Below, piece by piece: positions 36,210-45,157 of a stretch of 49,615 nucleotides of DNA. The position numbers and the translations under genes were made by a program. Position 1 is the stretch's first letter. The number at the start of each line of letters is the position of its first letter. The notes beneath the pieces are model-generated. The model did not search any database and was not told the origin of the DNA. It worked only from the letters and a program-made list of their open reading frames with translations. The DNA is from Rhodocyclaceae bacterium. GTDB lineage: Bacteria > Pseudomonadota > Gammaproteobacteria > Burkholderiales > Rhodocyclaceae. The stretch spans positions 1-49,615 of the forward strand of contig JADFDU010000015.1 in assembly GCA_018262775.1 (NCBI GenBank), written 5' to 3'.

Positions 36210-36719
36210 ATGCAAACGAAGAGAAAGACTGCCGCCAAGGGCGTACAGAAATCAGACCTGAAGCTCGACCTGCTGCCCGGCCTGATCGGCTACCAGCTGC
36301 GTCTGGCGCAGCTGGCCGTCTTCGGCGATTTCGCCGCGGAACTCAAGGAGTTCGACATCTCCCCCGGACGCTTCGGCGTGCTCGTCCTGGTAGCTGCCAA
36401 CCCGGGCATGACGCAAAGCCTGCTCGCCTCCGCCACCCAACTCGACCGCTCCACCATGGTCGCCGTGATCGACCAACTCGAGTCGCGCGACCTGGTCGAA
36501 CGGCGCGCCTCGCCCACCGACCGACGCTCCAACGCGCTGGTGCTCACCGCCGAGGGCGAAAAGCTGCTGAAACAGTTGAAGCGCCGCATCAAGCAGCACG
36601 AAGCGCGCATCGCCGCCGCCATGACCCCGGCCGAATCGGCCACCCTGGTCGAACTCCTCACCCGCATCCGCACAAGGCTGCAGTCAGCGCCGGACCGCCC
36701 CAGGCGGACTGCCGCGTAG
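36210..36719 (+). CDS. MarR-family transcriptional regulator
   Basis: This 169-residue protein has the winged-helix of MarR: FDISPGRFGVLVLVAANPGMTQSLL region, recognition helix in TQLDRSTMVAVIDQLESRDLVER, and wing RRASPTDRRSNALVLTAEG. The N-terminus is Lys-rich (QTKRKTAAKGVQKSD). MarR proteins of aromatic degraders often sense aryl-CoA or phenolic compounds. It is divergent from the FAH gene and convergent with the MFS gene. The operator candidate and direct repeats lie just before it. Confidence 0.9.
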   Translation: MQTKRKTAAKGVQKSDLKLDLLPGLIGYQLRLAQLAVFGDFAAELKEFDISPGRFGVLVLVAANPGMTQSLLASATQLDRSTMVAVIDQLESRDLVERRASPTDRRSNALVLTAEGEKLLKQLKRRIKQHEARIAAAMTPAESATLVELLTRIRTRLQSAPDRPRRTAA

Positions 36720-36742
36720 GCACGCAGCAAAGCGAACGACCG

Positions 36743-37960
36743 TCACCCCTTTCCGCAGGAAGGGGGCTGGAGCGAAGGCTCCGACGACGGCCGCACCAGC
36801 AGCCAGTAGCTCGCCAGCACCGCCCAGCCGCACAGCGCGATTGCGCCCGTCATGGGGATCGCCGTGCCATCGTAGGCGTGCCCGACGACGATGCCTACGC
36901 CCGCCGCCAACGCCATCTGCACGAAACCCATCAGCGCGGAAGCCGCGCCCGCCATCTTCGGATAGGGCGCCAGCGCACCGCCAAAAGCGTTCGGCATGAT
37001 AAGTCCCGCCGCCACCAGCACGCCAAACATCGGCAACAGGATGGCCCATACGCCGCGTACCCCCATAAGCGCCAGCGCCACCATCAGGGTGCCGGCCAGG
37101 GCGCCCAGCACGGCACCCATCTTCACCATGCGGGCCGGTCCGAGCCTGAGCGTAAATCTGGCTGTGATCAGGGTGCCGCAGATATAGCCGGTGACCACCA
37201 AGCCGAAGCTGACGCCGAACCATTGCGGCGACAAGCCATACAGCTGGATAAGCACGAATGAAGAGCCTGAAATGAAGGAAAACAGGGCCCCATAGGCAAA
37301 CGAAGTGCAGAGCAGATAGCCGAGATAGCTACGCGCGCTGAGCAACGCACGAAAATTTTTCAGGATGCGCCGTGGTTGCGTCGCGGCAGGATCGCGGTGG
37401 GCATTGCTCTCGCCCAGCATGGCGAAAACTACCGCCAGCATCACCGCTGCAAATAGGGCCAGCGCGGCGAAATTGGCGCGCCAGCCGAACCAGGCAGTGA
37501 GCCAGCCGCCGAAAAAGGGCCCGATCATCGGCGCGATGGCCATGGCGCCGCTGATATAGGCGAGCACGCGCGCCGCCTGCAGCGGCCCATAGACATCGCG
37601 CACGATGGCACGGCCCAGCACGGGGCCGGCACAAGCCCCCAGCGCCTGGAAGAATCGCGCCACAATCAGCGCGTCGATACTTGGCGCCAGCATGCAGCCC
37701 AGCGAGGCCAGCAGGTACAGCGCCAGGCCAAACAGCATCAGCGAGCGCCGACCGTAGCGATCCGACAGCGGCCCATAGATGAGCTGCGCCACGGCAAAAC
37801 CGATCAGGAAGACCGACAGCGTCAGTTGCACCTGCGCCACGTCGGTATTGAAGGTCTGCGTCAGGCCGGGCAGTGCCGGCAGATACAGGTCGGTTGACAG
37901 CGGGCCCAGCGCCACCAGTGTCGTCAGCAGCAGCGCGAGGCCATAAGAAGGGGGAAGCAT
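36743..37960 (-). CDS. Bcr/CflA-type multidrug efflux MFS transporter
   Basis: This 405-residue membrane protein has 12 predicted helices. The N-terminal half shows STDLYLPALPGL, the MFS loop GPLSDRYGRRSLMLFGL, and the antiporter-like motif GRAIVRDVYGPLQAARVLAY, characteristic of the Bcr/CflA drug-resistance group. It is expected to export toxic compounds by proton antiport across the inner membrane. It lies 63 bp downstream of nif3 on the same strand and converges on marR. No specific drug can be inferred. Confidence 0.9.
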   Translation of the reverse strand: MLPPSYGLALLLTTLVALGPLSTDLYLPALPGLTQTFNTDVAQVQLTLSVFLIGFAVAQLIYGPLSDRYGRRSLMLFGLALYLLASLGCMLAPSIDALIVARFFQALGACAGPVLGRAIVRDVYGPLQAARVLAYISGAMAIAPMIGPFFGGWLTAWFGWRANFAALALFAAVMLAVVFAMLGESNAHRDPAATQPRRILKNFRALLSARSYLGYLLCTSFAYGALFSFISGSSFVLIQLYGLSPQWFGVSFGLVVTGYICGTLITARFTLRLGPARMVKMGAVLGALAGTLMVALALMGVRGVWAILLPMFGVLVAAGLIMPNAFGGALAPYPKMAGAASALMGFVQMALAAGVGIVVGHAYDGTAIPMTGAIALCGWAVLASYWLLVRPSSEPSLQPPSCGKG

Positions 37961-38023
37961 GGTCCGATTTTAGCCGAGGGCCGGCACGCAAAGGCCCTAT
38001 TCCAGCTTGGCGGCCTGAGACCT

Positions 38024-38773
38024 TCAGACCGGGTTGTCGACCTCGACGTAACGGCATTCCATGCCGAAGTGCTCCGCCAGATGCGCGCCGAGGGCCTGCA
38101 CACCGAAGCGCTCGGTGGCATGGTGGCCGGCGGCAATGAAGGGCACTCCGGATTCCCGTGCCAGGTGCACCGTCTGCTCGGAGATTTCGCCGCTGACATA
38201 AACGTCGGCGCCGGCGGCGATGGCGTCCTCGAAATAGTTCTGCGCTCCGCCGCTGCACCAGGCGATGCGCCTGAGCGGCCGCGAAGCATCGCCCACCAGC
38301 AGCGGTTGCCGACCCAGTTTCTGTACCAGTTTTACAGCGAGTTCGCCGCCGGTACCGGCGATACCGGCGGTACCGCCGAGAAAGCCTATGTCCTGATCGG
38401 CGAAGCGCCCTGTCACCGTCCAGCCCATCAGCCGTGCCAGTTGCGCGTTGTTGCCCAGTTCGGCATGCGCATCCAGCGGCAGGTGGTAGGCGAACAGGTT
38501 GATGTCGTTTTCCAGCAGGGTTTTCAGGCGGCTGCGACGAATGCCGGTAATGCGCCCGTCCTCGCCGCGCCAGAAGTAGCCGTGATGCACCAGTACGGCA
38601 TCCGCCTCGACGGCCAATGCCGCGTCCAGCAGAGCCTGGCTGGCCGTCACGCCACAGACCAGGCGGCGCACCGCCACGCGACCTTCCACTTGCAGCCCGT
38701 TTGGGCAATAATCCCGAAAACGCCCGACGTCGAGCAGCCCGTCGAGGTACGTGGCCAATTCCATCCTATCCAT
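38024..38773 (-). CDS. Nif3-like dinuclear metal-center protein
   Basis: This 249-residue NIF3-family protein has [52 protein letters not shown] and [14 protein letters not shown], whose histidines and acids bind two metals. The family resembles GTP cyclohydrolase I type 2 folds, but its cellular role is unsettled. ATG 38773 (or 38764) was chosen; the open frame that continues to 39964 is antisense to htrA. It is divergent from htrA with only 30 bp between starts. I recall this pairing from other betaproteobacteria. Confidence 0.9.
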   Translation of the reverse strand: MDRMELATYLDGLLDVGRFRDYCPNGLQVEGRVAVRRLVCGVTASQALLDAALAVEADAVLVHHGYFWRGEDGRITGIRRSRLKTLLENDINLFAYHLPLDAHAELGNNAQLARLMGWTVTGRFADQDIGFLGGTAGIAGTGGELAVKLVQKLGRQPLLVGDASRPLRRIAWCSGGAQNYFEDAIAAGADVYVSGEISEQTVHLARESGVPFIAAGHHATERFGVQALGAHLAEHFGMECRYVEVDNPV

Positions 38774-38803
38774 ATTTATCGCTTCCATCGGAACGTTCAA
38801 CCT

Positions 38804-39961
38804 ATGCATCGATTGTGGCTCATTTTCGCCCAGGCCGTCACGGTGGCCGTGGCCGCCCTCTTCGTCGTGCAGACGCTGAAGCCGGACTGGCTCGGGGCAA
38901 AACCAGGGCCCTCGGTGGTGTCCCTGCAGGAAGCCTCCCCCACCGCAACGCAAACGCGTGCTGCAACCGCTTCCTACGCCGAGGCGGCGAAGAAGGCACT
39001 GCCTTCGGTGGTACACATCTACACCGTCCGCGAGGTGAAGGCGCAGCGCCATCCCTTCACCGAGGATCCCATATTCCGCTACTTCTTCGGCGACCGCCTC
39101 GACGGGCCGCAGCGCCAGTCCGGGCTCGGCTCGGGCGTGATCGTCAGCAGCGACGGTTACATCCTCACCAACAACCATGTCGTCGAAAACATGGACGAGA
39201 TCGAAGTGGCCACCAACGACAACCGCCGCTTCCGCGCACGCATCGTCGGTGCCGATCCGGAAACCGATCTCGCCGTACTGCAGATCCATAACGGCGGCAA
39301 GCTGCCGACGATCACCTTCGCACAGGCGGAATCCCTGCGCATCGGTGACATCGTGCTGGCCATCGGCAATCCCTTCGGCGTGGGCCAGACCGTGACTCAC
39401 GGCATCGTCAGCGCCCTCGGCCGCAGCCAGCTCGGCATCAACACCTTCGAGAATTTCATCCAGACCGATGCCGCCATCAACCCCGGCAACTCCGGCGGCG
39501 CACTGGTGGACAGCGCCGGCAACCTGGTCGGCATCAACACGGCCATCTATTCGCGTAGCGGCGGCTCGCTCGGCATCGGCTTTGCCATCCCCACTTCCAT
39601 CAGCCGCAGCGTGATGGAACAAATCATCAAGTCTGGCTCGGTGACGCGCGGCTGGATCGGCGTCGAGGCGCAGGAAATCACTGCGGAACTGGCGGAATCC
39701 TTCAAGCTGCCAGCCAGCGAAGGCGCACTCATCGCCGGCGTCATGCGCGGCAGCCCGGCGGACCTCGCCGGCATCCGTCCGGGCGACGTGCTGGTTGCCG
39801 TGGCTGGCAAGCCAGTCAAGGATCCGCAGACCATGCTGGAAGCGATCGCCAGTCTCGCGCCCGGTACAGCTATCCAGTTCAAGCTGCGGCGGGAGGCCAG
39901 GGAACTGGAGATCGCCGTGAATATCGGCAAACGGCCGCCGGCGCAGCGCGGCAGGGAGTAG
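38804..39961 (+). CDS. HtrA-family membrane-anchored serine protease (DegS-like)
   Basis: This 385-residue protein has one N-terminal membrane helix (about 4-24), a trypsin-like domain with the catalytic triad H125 (LTNNHVVEN), D155 (ETDLAVLQI) and S230 (NPGNSGGAL), and one PDZ domain (about 285-375, [16 protein letters not shown]). One PDZ and a retained anchor resemble DegS/AlgW, not soluble DegP. It acts in the periplasm on misfolded or regulatory proteins. The start at ATG 38804 gives a complete anchor; the longer frame upstream shadows nif3. A convergent hairpin region follows. Confidence 0.92.
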   Translation: MHRLWLIFAQAVTVAVAALFVVQTLKPDWLGAKPGPSVVSLQEASPTATQTRAATASYAEAAKKALPSVVHIYTVREVKAQRHPFTEDPIFRYFFGDRLDGPQRQSGLGSGVIVSSDGYILTNNHVVENMDEIEVATNDNRRFRARIVGADPETDLAVLQIHNGGKLPTITFAQAESLRIGDIVLAIGNPFGVGQTVTHGIVSALGRSQLGINTFENFIQTDAAINPGNSGGALVDSAGNLVGINTAIYSRSGGSLGIGFAIPTSISRSVMEQIIKSGSVTRGWIGVEAQEITAELAESFKLPASEGALIAGVMRGSPADLAGIRPGDVLVAVAGKPVKDPQTMLEAIASLAPGTAIQFKLRREARELEIAVNIGKRPPAQRGRE

Positions 39962-40039
39962 CACGCCCGCGCCGCGTCATTTCTTTGGCCATTTCCGCCA
40001 GCAGCAAGTCCGATTCGGCAATGCGGAAGCCGCGATAGC

Positions 40040-40089
40040 GGCTGAATTTCAGCCCCCCCTTCCCCGGCAAGGGGCCGTGAGGAAGGGGG
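40040..40089. terminator. Tandem stem-loops between htrA and the liv operon
   Basis: GGCTGAA-T-TTCAGCC (40040-40054) is followed by CCCCCTTCC (40055-40063) pairing with GGAAGGGGG (40081-40089) around an inner CCCC/GGGG. Both sit in the convergent gap after htrA and at the end of livM, so they can stop transcription from both sides. Confidence 0.6.
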
Positions 40090-41151
40090 TCATTTTCTAC
40101 CCCGCAACTTGCCGACGATGCCGGACGGAAAGTAATAGACGGACAGGACAAAGAGGACACCGAGCCACAACAGCCAGCGATCGGGATGGAAAAGGTTGGC
40201 GAGCACCGGCACCGCCGCCAGCCCTTCGCTGGCTTGCCGCATCAGCGCTTGCAAATAGTTCTGTGCCAGGATGAAAAGGGCCGAGCCGATCGCCGCACCA
40301 TACAAAGTGCCCATGCCACCAATGACGACAATGAGCAGGATGTCCATCATGATGGTAAGGGAGAGCGTGGTTTGCGGTCCGGTATAGCGCAGCCACAGAG
40401 CCATCAGCGCACCGGCCAGGGTTGCCGTCACGGCAGACAGGCAGTTGGCGAGCGTGCGGTAGACCACCGTGCGATAGCCGAGCGCCTCGGCACGGAAGTC
40501 GTTCTCGCGAATCGCCTGCAGCACGCGACCGAAAGGCGAGTTCACTACGCGCAGGAGCAGCAGGAACAGCGCCAGCGCCGAGAAGAACACCAGATAGTAG
40601 GTGATGAGCTTGCCGTTGATGGCAGTGCCGAAAACCTCCGCATCGATCAGGCGGAAGCCGGGTCGCAGCACCTCGGGAACGCCGAAAGTGCGACCGTCCT
40701 CGCCGCCGGTGAAGTCCGACAACTGCGAGGCCAGCACAGCAAAGGCCGACGCCACCGCCAGGGTGATCATGGCGTAGAAGATCGCCTTCACGCGCAGCGA
40801 AAACAGGCCGATCACCAGCGCCAGCACAAGTGACAGTATCAGGGCGATAGTCAGCCCCATGAAGACGGCGCCCCAGGTCGGTCCCACGCTGTAGAGCGAT
40901 AGCCCCACACCGTACGCGCCGATACCGTAGAACATGGTATGGGCGAAGGAGACGATGCCGGTATAACCCAGCAGCAGGTCGTAGGAAGCCACCAGCACAA
41001 TGAAGACGCAGATGGTGGCGGCGACGTTGAGCGCCCGCGCGCCGGGAAACAGGAACGGTGCGAGCGTCAGGCCGGCGAAGGCAACGAGCAGCATAAGCGC
41101 AAGGAAGCGGCTGCGTGGAAAGTCGCCCGAGAACATTCTGCTCAGCATCAT
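40090..41151 (-). CDS. livM: Branched-chain-amino-acid-type ABC transporter permease LivM
   Basis: This 353-residue integral membrane permease of the HAAT family has several hydrophobic helices and the LivM signatures GYTGIVSFAHTMFYGIGAY, AIRENDFRAEALGYR and VVIGGMGTLYGAAIG. ATG 41151 overlaps the livH stop (ATGA); the longer frame in front is a livH shadow. It forms a heterodimeric channel with LivH. HAAT importers move branched-chain amino acids, but in aromatic degraders many carry aromatic or dicarboxylic acids. It is the last gene of a five-gene operon. Confidence 0.92.
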   Translation of the reverse strand: MMLSRMFSGDFPRSRFLALMLLVAFAGLTLAPFLFPGARALNVAATICVFIVLVASYDLLLGYTGIVSFAHTMFYGIGAYGVGLSLYSVGPTWGAVFMGLTIALILSLVLALVIGLFSLRVKAIFYAMITLAVASAFAVLASQLSDFTGGEDGRTFGVPEVLRPGFRLIDAEVFGTAINGKLITYYLVFFSALALFLLLLRVVNSPFGRVLQAIRENDFRAEALGYRTVVYRTLANCLSAVTATLAGALMALWLRYTGPQTTLSLTIMMDILLIVVIGGMGTLYGAAIGSALFILAQNYLQALMRQASEGLAAVPVLANLFHPDRWLLWLGVLFVLSVYYFPSGIVGKLRGRK

Positions 41152-42170
41152 CGCTTCGCCACCGGAAAGAGGCCTTGTGGACGCCACAGCAGGATGGACA
41201 CCATGAGCAGGATGTTGGAGACCAACGCGATCTTCGGCGCAAGGAAGCCAGCATAGTTGGCGACCAGTGCCACCAGCATGGCGCCGATGAAGCAGCCGCC
41301 CACCGAGCCCAGCCCACCGATGATGATGACGATGAACACCGGCACCATGAGGTCGGAGCCCATGGCGGCGGTGAGCATTTCCCGGTACAGACCCCACAGC
41401 ACGCCACCCAGTCCGGCCAGCGCCGAACCGGCGACGAAAACGCCTACGAAGAGACGGCGGATGCGGTAGCCCAGCGCCTCGACCATCTCGCTGTTCTCGA
41501 CGCCGGCGCGGATCAGCAGACCGACCTTGGTACGATTGAGCACGAGGAACATGGCGGCGAAGACGATCAAGCCGACGGCCACGGCGAGCAGGCGGTATTT
41601 CTCGACGGCCACATCGCCGAACAGCAAGACGCCGCGAAACGACGCCGGTAGCGGCAGCGGAATCTGGTCGGGGCCCCATATGACATGGATCATCTGCTCG
41701 GCGACGATCATGCCGCCCATGGTAATGAGGATCTGTTTGAGGTGTTGACCGTACACCGGTATGATGATGACGCGCTCGAAGGCCCAGCCGAGCGCGCCGG
41801 TGACAAGAACAGCCAGCGCGATCGCCAGACCCAGCGCGGAAAGATTGAGCAGCACGGAGTCGGCCTGCATCCAGCCCTGCATCGGCAGCAGCACCAGTGT
41901 GGCAGTGAAGGCGCCTACCGAAACGAAGGCGCCATGACCGAAATTGAGTACGTCCATGAGGCCGAAGACCAGGGTCAGTCCACTCGCCATGATGAAGATC
42001 ATCATGCCCATGGCCAAACCGGCGATGGTGAGCGTCACCCAGGTGGGAAAGCTGCCGACCAGCGGCAGGGCCAGCAAGGCCAGGATCGGCAACAACAGCA
42101 AGGGCGCCACATCGAGCCGCAGCCGGGGCAGTTCGCTGTCGGCGAGAGCGGAAGTGGCTGTCGTCGTCAT
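41148..42170 (-). CDS. livH: Branched-chain-amino-acid-type ABC transporter permease LivH
   Basis: This 340-residue permease has many hydrophobic helices and LivH signatures LTLVFGLMDVLNFGHGAFVSVGA region and FIVIIIGGLGSVGGCFIGA. ATG 42170 was chosen because it overlaps the end of livF (ATGA); the open frame reaching 42545 is a shadow. The overlaps livF-livH and livH-livM, both 4 bp, indicate coupled translation of the membrane components. The substrate is unknown. Confidence 0.92.
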   Translation of the reverse strand: MTTTATSALADSELPRLRLDVAPLLLLPILALLALPLVGSFPTWVTLTIAGLAMGMMIFIMASGLTLVFGLMDVLNFGHGAFVSVGAFTATLVLLPMQGWMQADSVLLNLSALGLAIALAVLVTGALGWAFERVIIIPVYGQHLKQILITMGGMIVAEQMIHVIWGPDQIPLPLPASFRGVLLFGDVAVEKYRLLAVAVGLIVFAAMFLVLNRTKVGLLIRAGVENSEMVEALGYRIRRLFVGVFVAGSALAGLGGVLWGLYREMLTAAMGSDLMVPVFIVIIIGGLGSVGGCFIGAMLVALVANYAGFLAPKIALVSNILLMVSILLWRPQGLFPVAKR

Positions 42171-42892
42171 TGATGCGTGTCCAGTGAAAGTCCCAATAGT
42201 TTCTGCTGCAGATCCAGGTTCTCGCTCAGTTCGGCCATTGGGCCGACATGCACGATGCGGCCGTCGTCCATCACCGCCACCGAATCGCCGAGCGATCTGA
42301 CGAAGTTGAAGTTCTGCTCGACGAGCAGAATCGTCGTTTCCATGGCCTTCAGTTCGCGGAAGGCGGTGATCAGGCTTTGGATGATGGCCGGCGCCAGGCC
42401 CTTGGTCGGCTCGTCCACCAGTAAAAGCTTGCGCGGCTCGACGATGGCGCGGGCGATGGCGAGCATCTGCTTTTGGCCACCCGAGAGCGTACCAGCGGCC
42501 TGATTCCAGAATTTCTTCAGCGCCGGGAAAAAGCCGAAGATCCACTCCAGTCTCGCCTTGTCGGGTTCGCCGTCGCGCGCCGCCAGAACAAGATTTTCGT
42601 GCACCGTGAGATCGGAGAAGATGCCCATGTTCTCGGGCACGTAGGCAATGCCTGCGCAGGCGATATCGGCCGTGGCTGTCTGGGTGATATCGCTGCCATC
42701 GAAAACCAGCGCGCCGCGTGAGGCATGCCAGAGGCCCATGATGGTGCGCAGGGTAGTGGTCTTGCCCGCACCGTTACGGCCGAGCAGCACGGTGAGTTCG
42801 CCGTGCGGCAGGACGAGATCTACGCCCTGCAGGATATGGTACTGGCCGATGTGGGTGTGCACCCCGGTCAGCGAGAGCATTGGTTCAGACAT
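42167..42892 (-). CDS. livF: ABC transporter ATP-binding protein LivF
   Basis: The 241 residues carry Walker A GRNGAGKT, the Q-loop region AYVPENMGIFSDLTV, the ABC signature LSGGQKQML, Walker B LLLVDEPTKGLAP and the switch His-like residue region ILLVEQNF. Loss of the usual long insertion separates LivF from LivG. ATG 42892 (MSEPML) is chosen; it overlaps the end of livG by 8 bp. It pairs with LivG to energise import at the inner membrane. Confidence 0.93.
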   Translation of the reverse strand: MSEPMLSLTGVHTHIGQYHILQGVDLVLPHGELTVLLGRNGAGKTTTLRTIMGLWHASRGALVFDGSDITQTATADIACAGIAYVPENMGIFSDLTVHENLVLAARDGEPDKARLEWIFGFFPALKKFWNQAAGTLSGGQKQMLAIARAIVEPRKLLLVDEPTKGLAPAIIQSLITAFRELKAMETTILLVEQNFNFVRSLGDSVAVMDDGRIVHVGPMAELSENLDLQQKLLGLSLDTHQ

Positions 42893-43676
42893 TTTCCGCC
42901 ACACCCATGCCCAGATAGGCCTCCTGCACGATGGAGGAGCTCATCACCTCAGCCGGTTCGCCGTCGGCAACCAGGTAGCCGTTGTGCAGCACGATGATGC
43001 GGTCGGCCAGAGAGCGCACGACATCCATCTTGTGCTCGACAAGAAGAATGGTCTTGTCGCCCTGTTCCTTCATTTGCTGAATGAGATCCAGCACCACTGG
43101 CACTTCATCCGCGCTCATACCGGCGGTGGGCTCGTCAAACATGAAGATGTCCGGCTCCAGCGCAAGCAGGATAGCCACTTCCAGCTTGCGCTTGTCACCA
43201 TGGGAAAGCGCCGAGGCTGTTTCGTTGCACCGGTCGGCCAGCGCGACGCGATGCAGGAAATGCTCGGCCTTCTCGATCACCTCGACATGGTCCGACCACA
43301 GCGACAGGAGATTCAATCCCAGTCCGGCGCGGTTCTGCACGGCCAGGCGGACATTTTCCAGCACTGTCAGGTTGGGAAACAGATTGGTCAGTTGAAAGGC
43401 ACGGCCGATGCCGCGTCGCGTGCGCTGCGCCGCGCCAAGGTGGGTCACTTCCTCGCCATACAACCTGACCGATCCGGAACTGGCCGGCAGTTGGCCGGAG
43501 ATCAGGTTGAAGTAAGTAGTCTTGCCGGCGCCGTTCGGACCGACGATAGCGGTCAGCGTACCGGGACTGAACTCGGCTGAGACGTTGTTGACCGCCACGT
43601 GGCCGCCAAAGCGGATGGTCAGCCCGTGCGTGGACAGCACAGGATGCTCAGGCAGCACAGCTACGGTCTGTTGCAT
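42885..43676 (-). CDS. livG: ABC transporter ATP-binding protein LivG
   Basis: This 263-residue protein has Walker A GPNGAGKT, GIGRAFQLTNLFPNLTVLENV, a signature LSHGDKRKLE (SHG in place of SGG, as is common in LivG), Walker B PDIFMFDEPTAGMS and ILLVEHKMDVV. It is encoded 56 bp after the binding-protein gene, and a strong hairpin lies in that gap. It works with LivF. Confidence 0.93.
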   Translation of the reverse strand: MQQTVAVLPEHPVLSTHGLTIRFGGHVAVNNVSAEFSPGTLTAIVGPNGAGKTTYFNLISGQLPASSGSVRLYGEEVTHLGAAQRTRRGIGRAFQLTNLFPNLTVLENVRLAVQNRAGLGLNLLSLWSDHVEVIEKAEHFLHRVALADRCNETASALSHGDKRKLEVAILLALEPDIFMFDEPTAGMSADEVPVVLDLIQQMKEQGDKTILLVEHKMDVVRSLADRIIVLHNGYLVADGEPAEVMSSSIVQEAYLGMGVAENV

Positions 43677-43693
43677 GGATTCTTTCGCAGACA

Positions 43694-43723
43694 GCGGGGC
43701 GCAGAATGGCTTCTGCGCCCCGC
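43694..43723. other. Perfect 13-bp intercistronic stem-loop between livK and livG
   Basis: GCGGGGCGCAGAA and TTCTGCGCCCCGC pair perfectly around TGGC. It follows the binding-protein stop codon and has no T-run in either direction, so it is more likely an mRNA stabiliser or attenuator that lets the binding protein be made in excess over the permease proteins. Confidence 0.8.
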
Positions 43724-43732
43724 CCTCATGCC

Positions 43733-44920
43733 TCAGCGCTTGTTGCGAATAGGAACCGGTAATTCGCTGGCGGGAATCTCGCGCACCAGTTCAAGCAAGT
43801 CCCATTCGCTGGCCTGGTTCTTCTTGATGCGGAAGTGATACATCGGCTGCATCGCTTGGTGATCCTCCTTGCGGAAGGTCATCTTGCCCTTCGGCGTGTC
43901 GAAGTCCATGCCTTCCATAGCGGCAATGAGTTTTTCCGTATCGCTGGAGCCGGCCTTGGTCAGCGCCGTCAGTGCCGCGCTGGCAGCGGAGAAGCCGCCA
44001 GCGGTAAAGAAGTCCGGCGGCGTCTTGTAGCGCTTCGTGTACTCGGCCACCAGCCAGTCGTTCATCTTGTTCTTCGGGAAACCGTAGTAGTAGTAGATTG
44101 CGCCTTCTGTGCCGGCGTAGTTCTTCCATGTCTTCATCACCGGCAGGATGTTGCCGCCCGGGGCAAGCATGATGCCGTAGCGCTCCGGCTTGAGGTCGGC
44201 GATCTTGGTCATGGGATGCGCCCCGGCCCAGATGATGGCGAGAATGCGTGGTTCAGGCTTATCCTTCAGCGCGTCGAAAATGCGCTGAACCGGAGCCGTG
44301 AAGTCGGTGGTGTTTTGCGGCGCATATTCCTCATGCACCACCTTGGCCTTGCTGCCCACGGCGGCCAGGGCCTCCTTGCCGGCTTTAACGCCATCACGAC
44401 CGAAGGCGTAATCCTGCGCCAGGAAGGCGATGCTGCCACCTCCCATCATGGTAGCTGCGCCGGCCAGGCCATCCTGGGTGGAGTTGCGACTGGTGCGGAA
44501 GATGTAGCGGTTCCATTTCTCGCCGGTGATGATGTCGGCCACGGCTGGCTCGACGATCAGCACTTTCTTGTATTCCTCCGCCACTGGCAGCATGGCCAGC
44601 GCCACACCTGAACTCGTCGTGCCGACGGCGATGTCGACCTTGTCGTCGGCATAGGCCTCAGCCAGGGCGGCTTTGCCGAGGTCAGGCTTCAACTGGTCAT
44701 CCTTGACGATGACTCTTATCTTGCGACCGTTCAAAGCCATGGTGCCGTGAGTCAGGTATTCCAGCCCCATCATGAAACCGATTTCGGTTTCCTTGGCATA
44801 GGCTTCAAGGGGGCCGGTCTTGCCGGCAATCAGGGCAATCTTGAGTTCCTGGGCGACTGCAGATCCGGACAGGACCAGGGCACCCGAGACAAATGCGGCA
44901 CATAGAATGCGTTTCAGCAT
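43733..44920 (-). CDS. LivK-type periplasmic substrate-binding protein of the liv operon
   Basis: This 395-residue precursor has a signal peptide (about 1-23, LVLSGSAVAQ) and a type I periplasmic fold: IALIAGKTGPLEAYAKETEIG, VGTTSSGVALAMLPV, FLAQDYAFGRDG. This resembles the binding proteins of liv-type operons in aromatic and amino-acid catabolism; the ligand cannot be read. It is the first gene of the operon, with a -24/-12 promoter about 60 bp before it. ATG 44920 follows AAGGAGGAG. The Tyr-rich stretch IYYYYGF is an oddity of the hinge region. Confidence 0.9.
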   Translation of the reverse strand: MLKRILCAAFVSGALVLSGSAVAQELKIALIAGKTGPLEAYAKETEIGFMMGLEYLTHGTMALNGRKIRVIVKDDQLKPDLGKAALAEAYADDKVDIAVGTTSSGVALAMLPVAEEYKKVLIVEPAVADIITGEKWNRYIFRTSRNSTQDGLAGAATMMGGGSIAFLAQDYAFGRDGVKAGKEALAAVGSKAKVVHEEYAPQNTTDFTAPVQRIFDALKDKPEPRILAIIWAGAHPMTKIADLKPERYGIMLAPGGNILPVMKTWKNYAGTEGAIYYYYGFPKNKMNDWLVAEYTKRYKTPPDFFTAGGFSAASAALTALTKAGSSDTEKLIAAMEGMDFDTPKGKMTFRKEDHQAMQPMYHFRIKKNQASEWDLLELVREIPASELPVPIRNKR

Positions 44921-44980
44921 AACGCGTCTCCTCCTTGTTGTTCAGGTTACGAAAAGGCTCGCAGCCATGACAAAATGTTA

Positions 44981-44996
44981 TGCATACCCCATGCCA
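44981..44996 (-). promoter_or_regulatory. Sigma-54 (-24/-12) promoter of the liv operon
   Basis: On the minus strand TGGCATGGGGTATGCA keeps the invariant GG and GC spaced by 10 bp and matches 10 of the 12 specified positions of TGGCACG-N4-TTGCA. It lies 61-76 bp before the binding-protein ATG. An adjacent sigma-54 activator gene supports it. Confidence 0.8.
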
Positions 44997-45020
44997 TAGA
45001 ACTCAATACATTGTTTTGAT

Positions 45021-45033
45021 TGATAATTTATCA
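45021..45033. promoter_or_regulatory. 13-bp palindrome TGATAATTTATCA
   Basis: A perfect AT-rich palindrome lies between the -24/-12 promoter and the nearest enhancer-like site, where a DNA-bending protein such as IHF could act. Its function is not assigned. Confidence 0.35.
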
Positions 45034-45070
45034 CAGGAAGTAAATGCTAACAAAGTTGCAAGCAGAATGA

Positions 45071-45090
45071 CTGTCCGGATTCCCGGACAG
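45071..45090. promoter_or_regulatory. Enhancer-like site 1 for the sigma-54 activator
   Basis: CTGTCCGGATTCCCGGACAG is a perfect 8-4-8 inverted repeat about 90 bp upstream of the -24/-12 promoter. Confidence 0.75.
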
Positions 45091-45137
45091 AGCACTCAGG
45101 ACATAAATTAACCTGTTGATTTTTTTATGTAATACCT

Positions 45138-45157
45138 ATGTCCGGAATTTCAGACAA
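45138..45157. promoter_or_regulatory. Enhancer-like site 2 (degenerate)
   Basis: ATGTCCGGAATTTCAGACAA keeps one good half-site and 5 of 8 in the other. It spans the stop codon of the activator gene. Confidence 0.5.

Noticed and set aside
38024..39964. Nif3 gene as a 646-residue protein
   Set aside because: The first 400 codons are antisense to htrA; the Nif3 domain starts at 38773.
45021..45033. FNR box near the liv promoter
   Set aside because: TTGAT and ATCAC there are 5 bp apart instead of 4 and the outer base is wrong; kept only as an unassigned palindrome.
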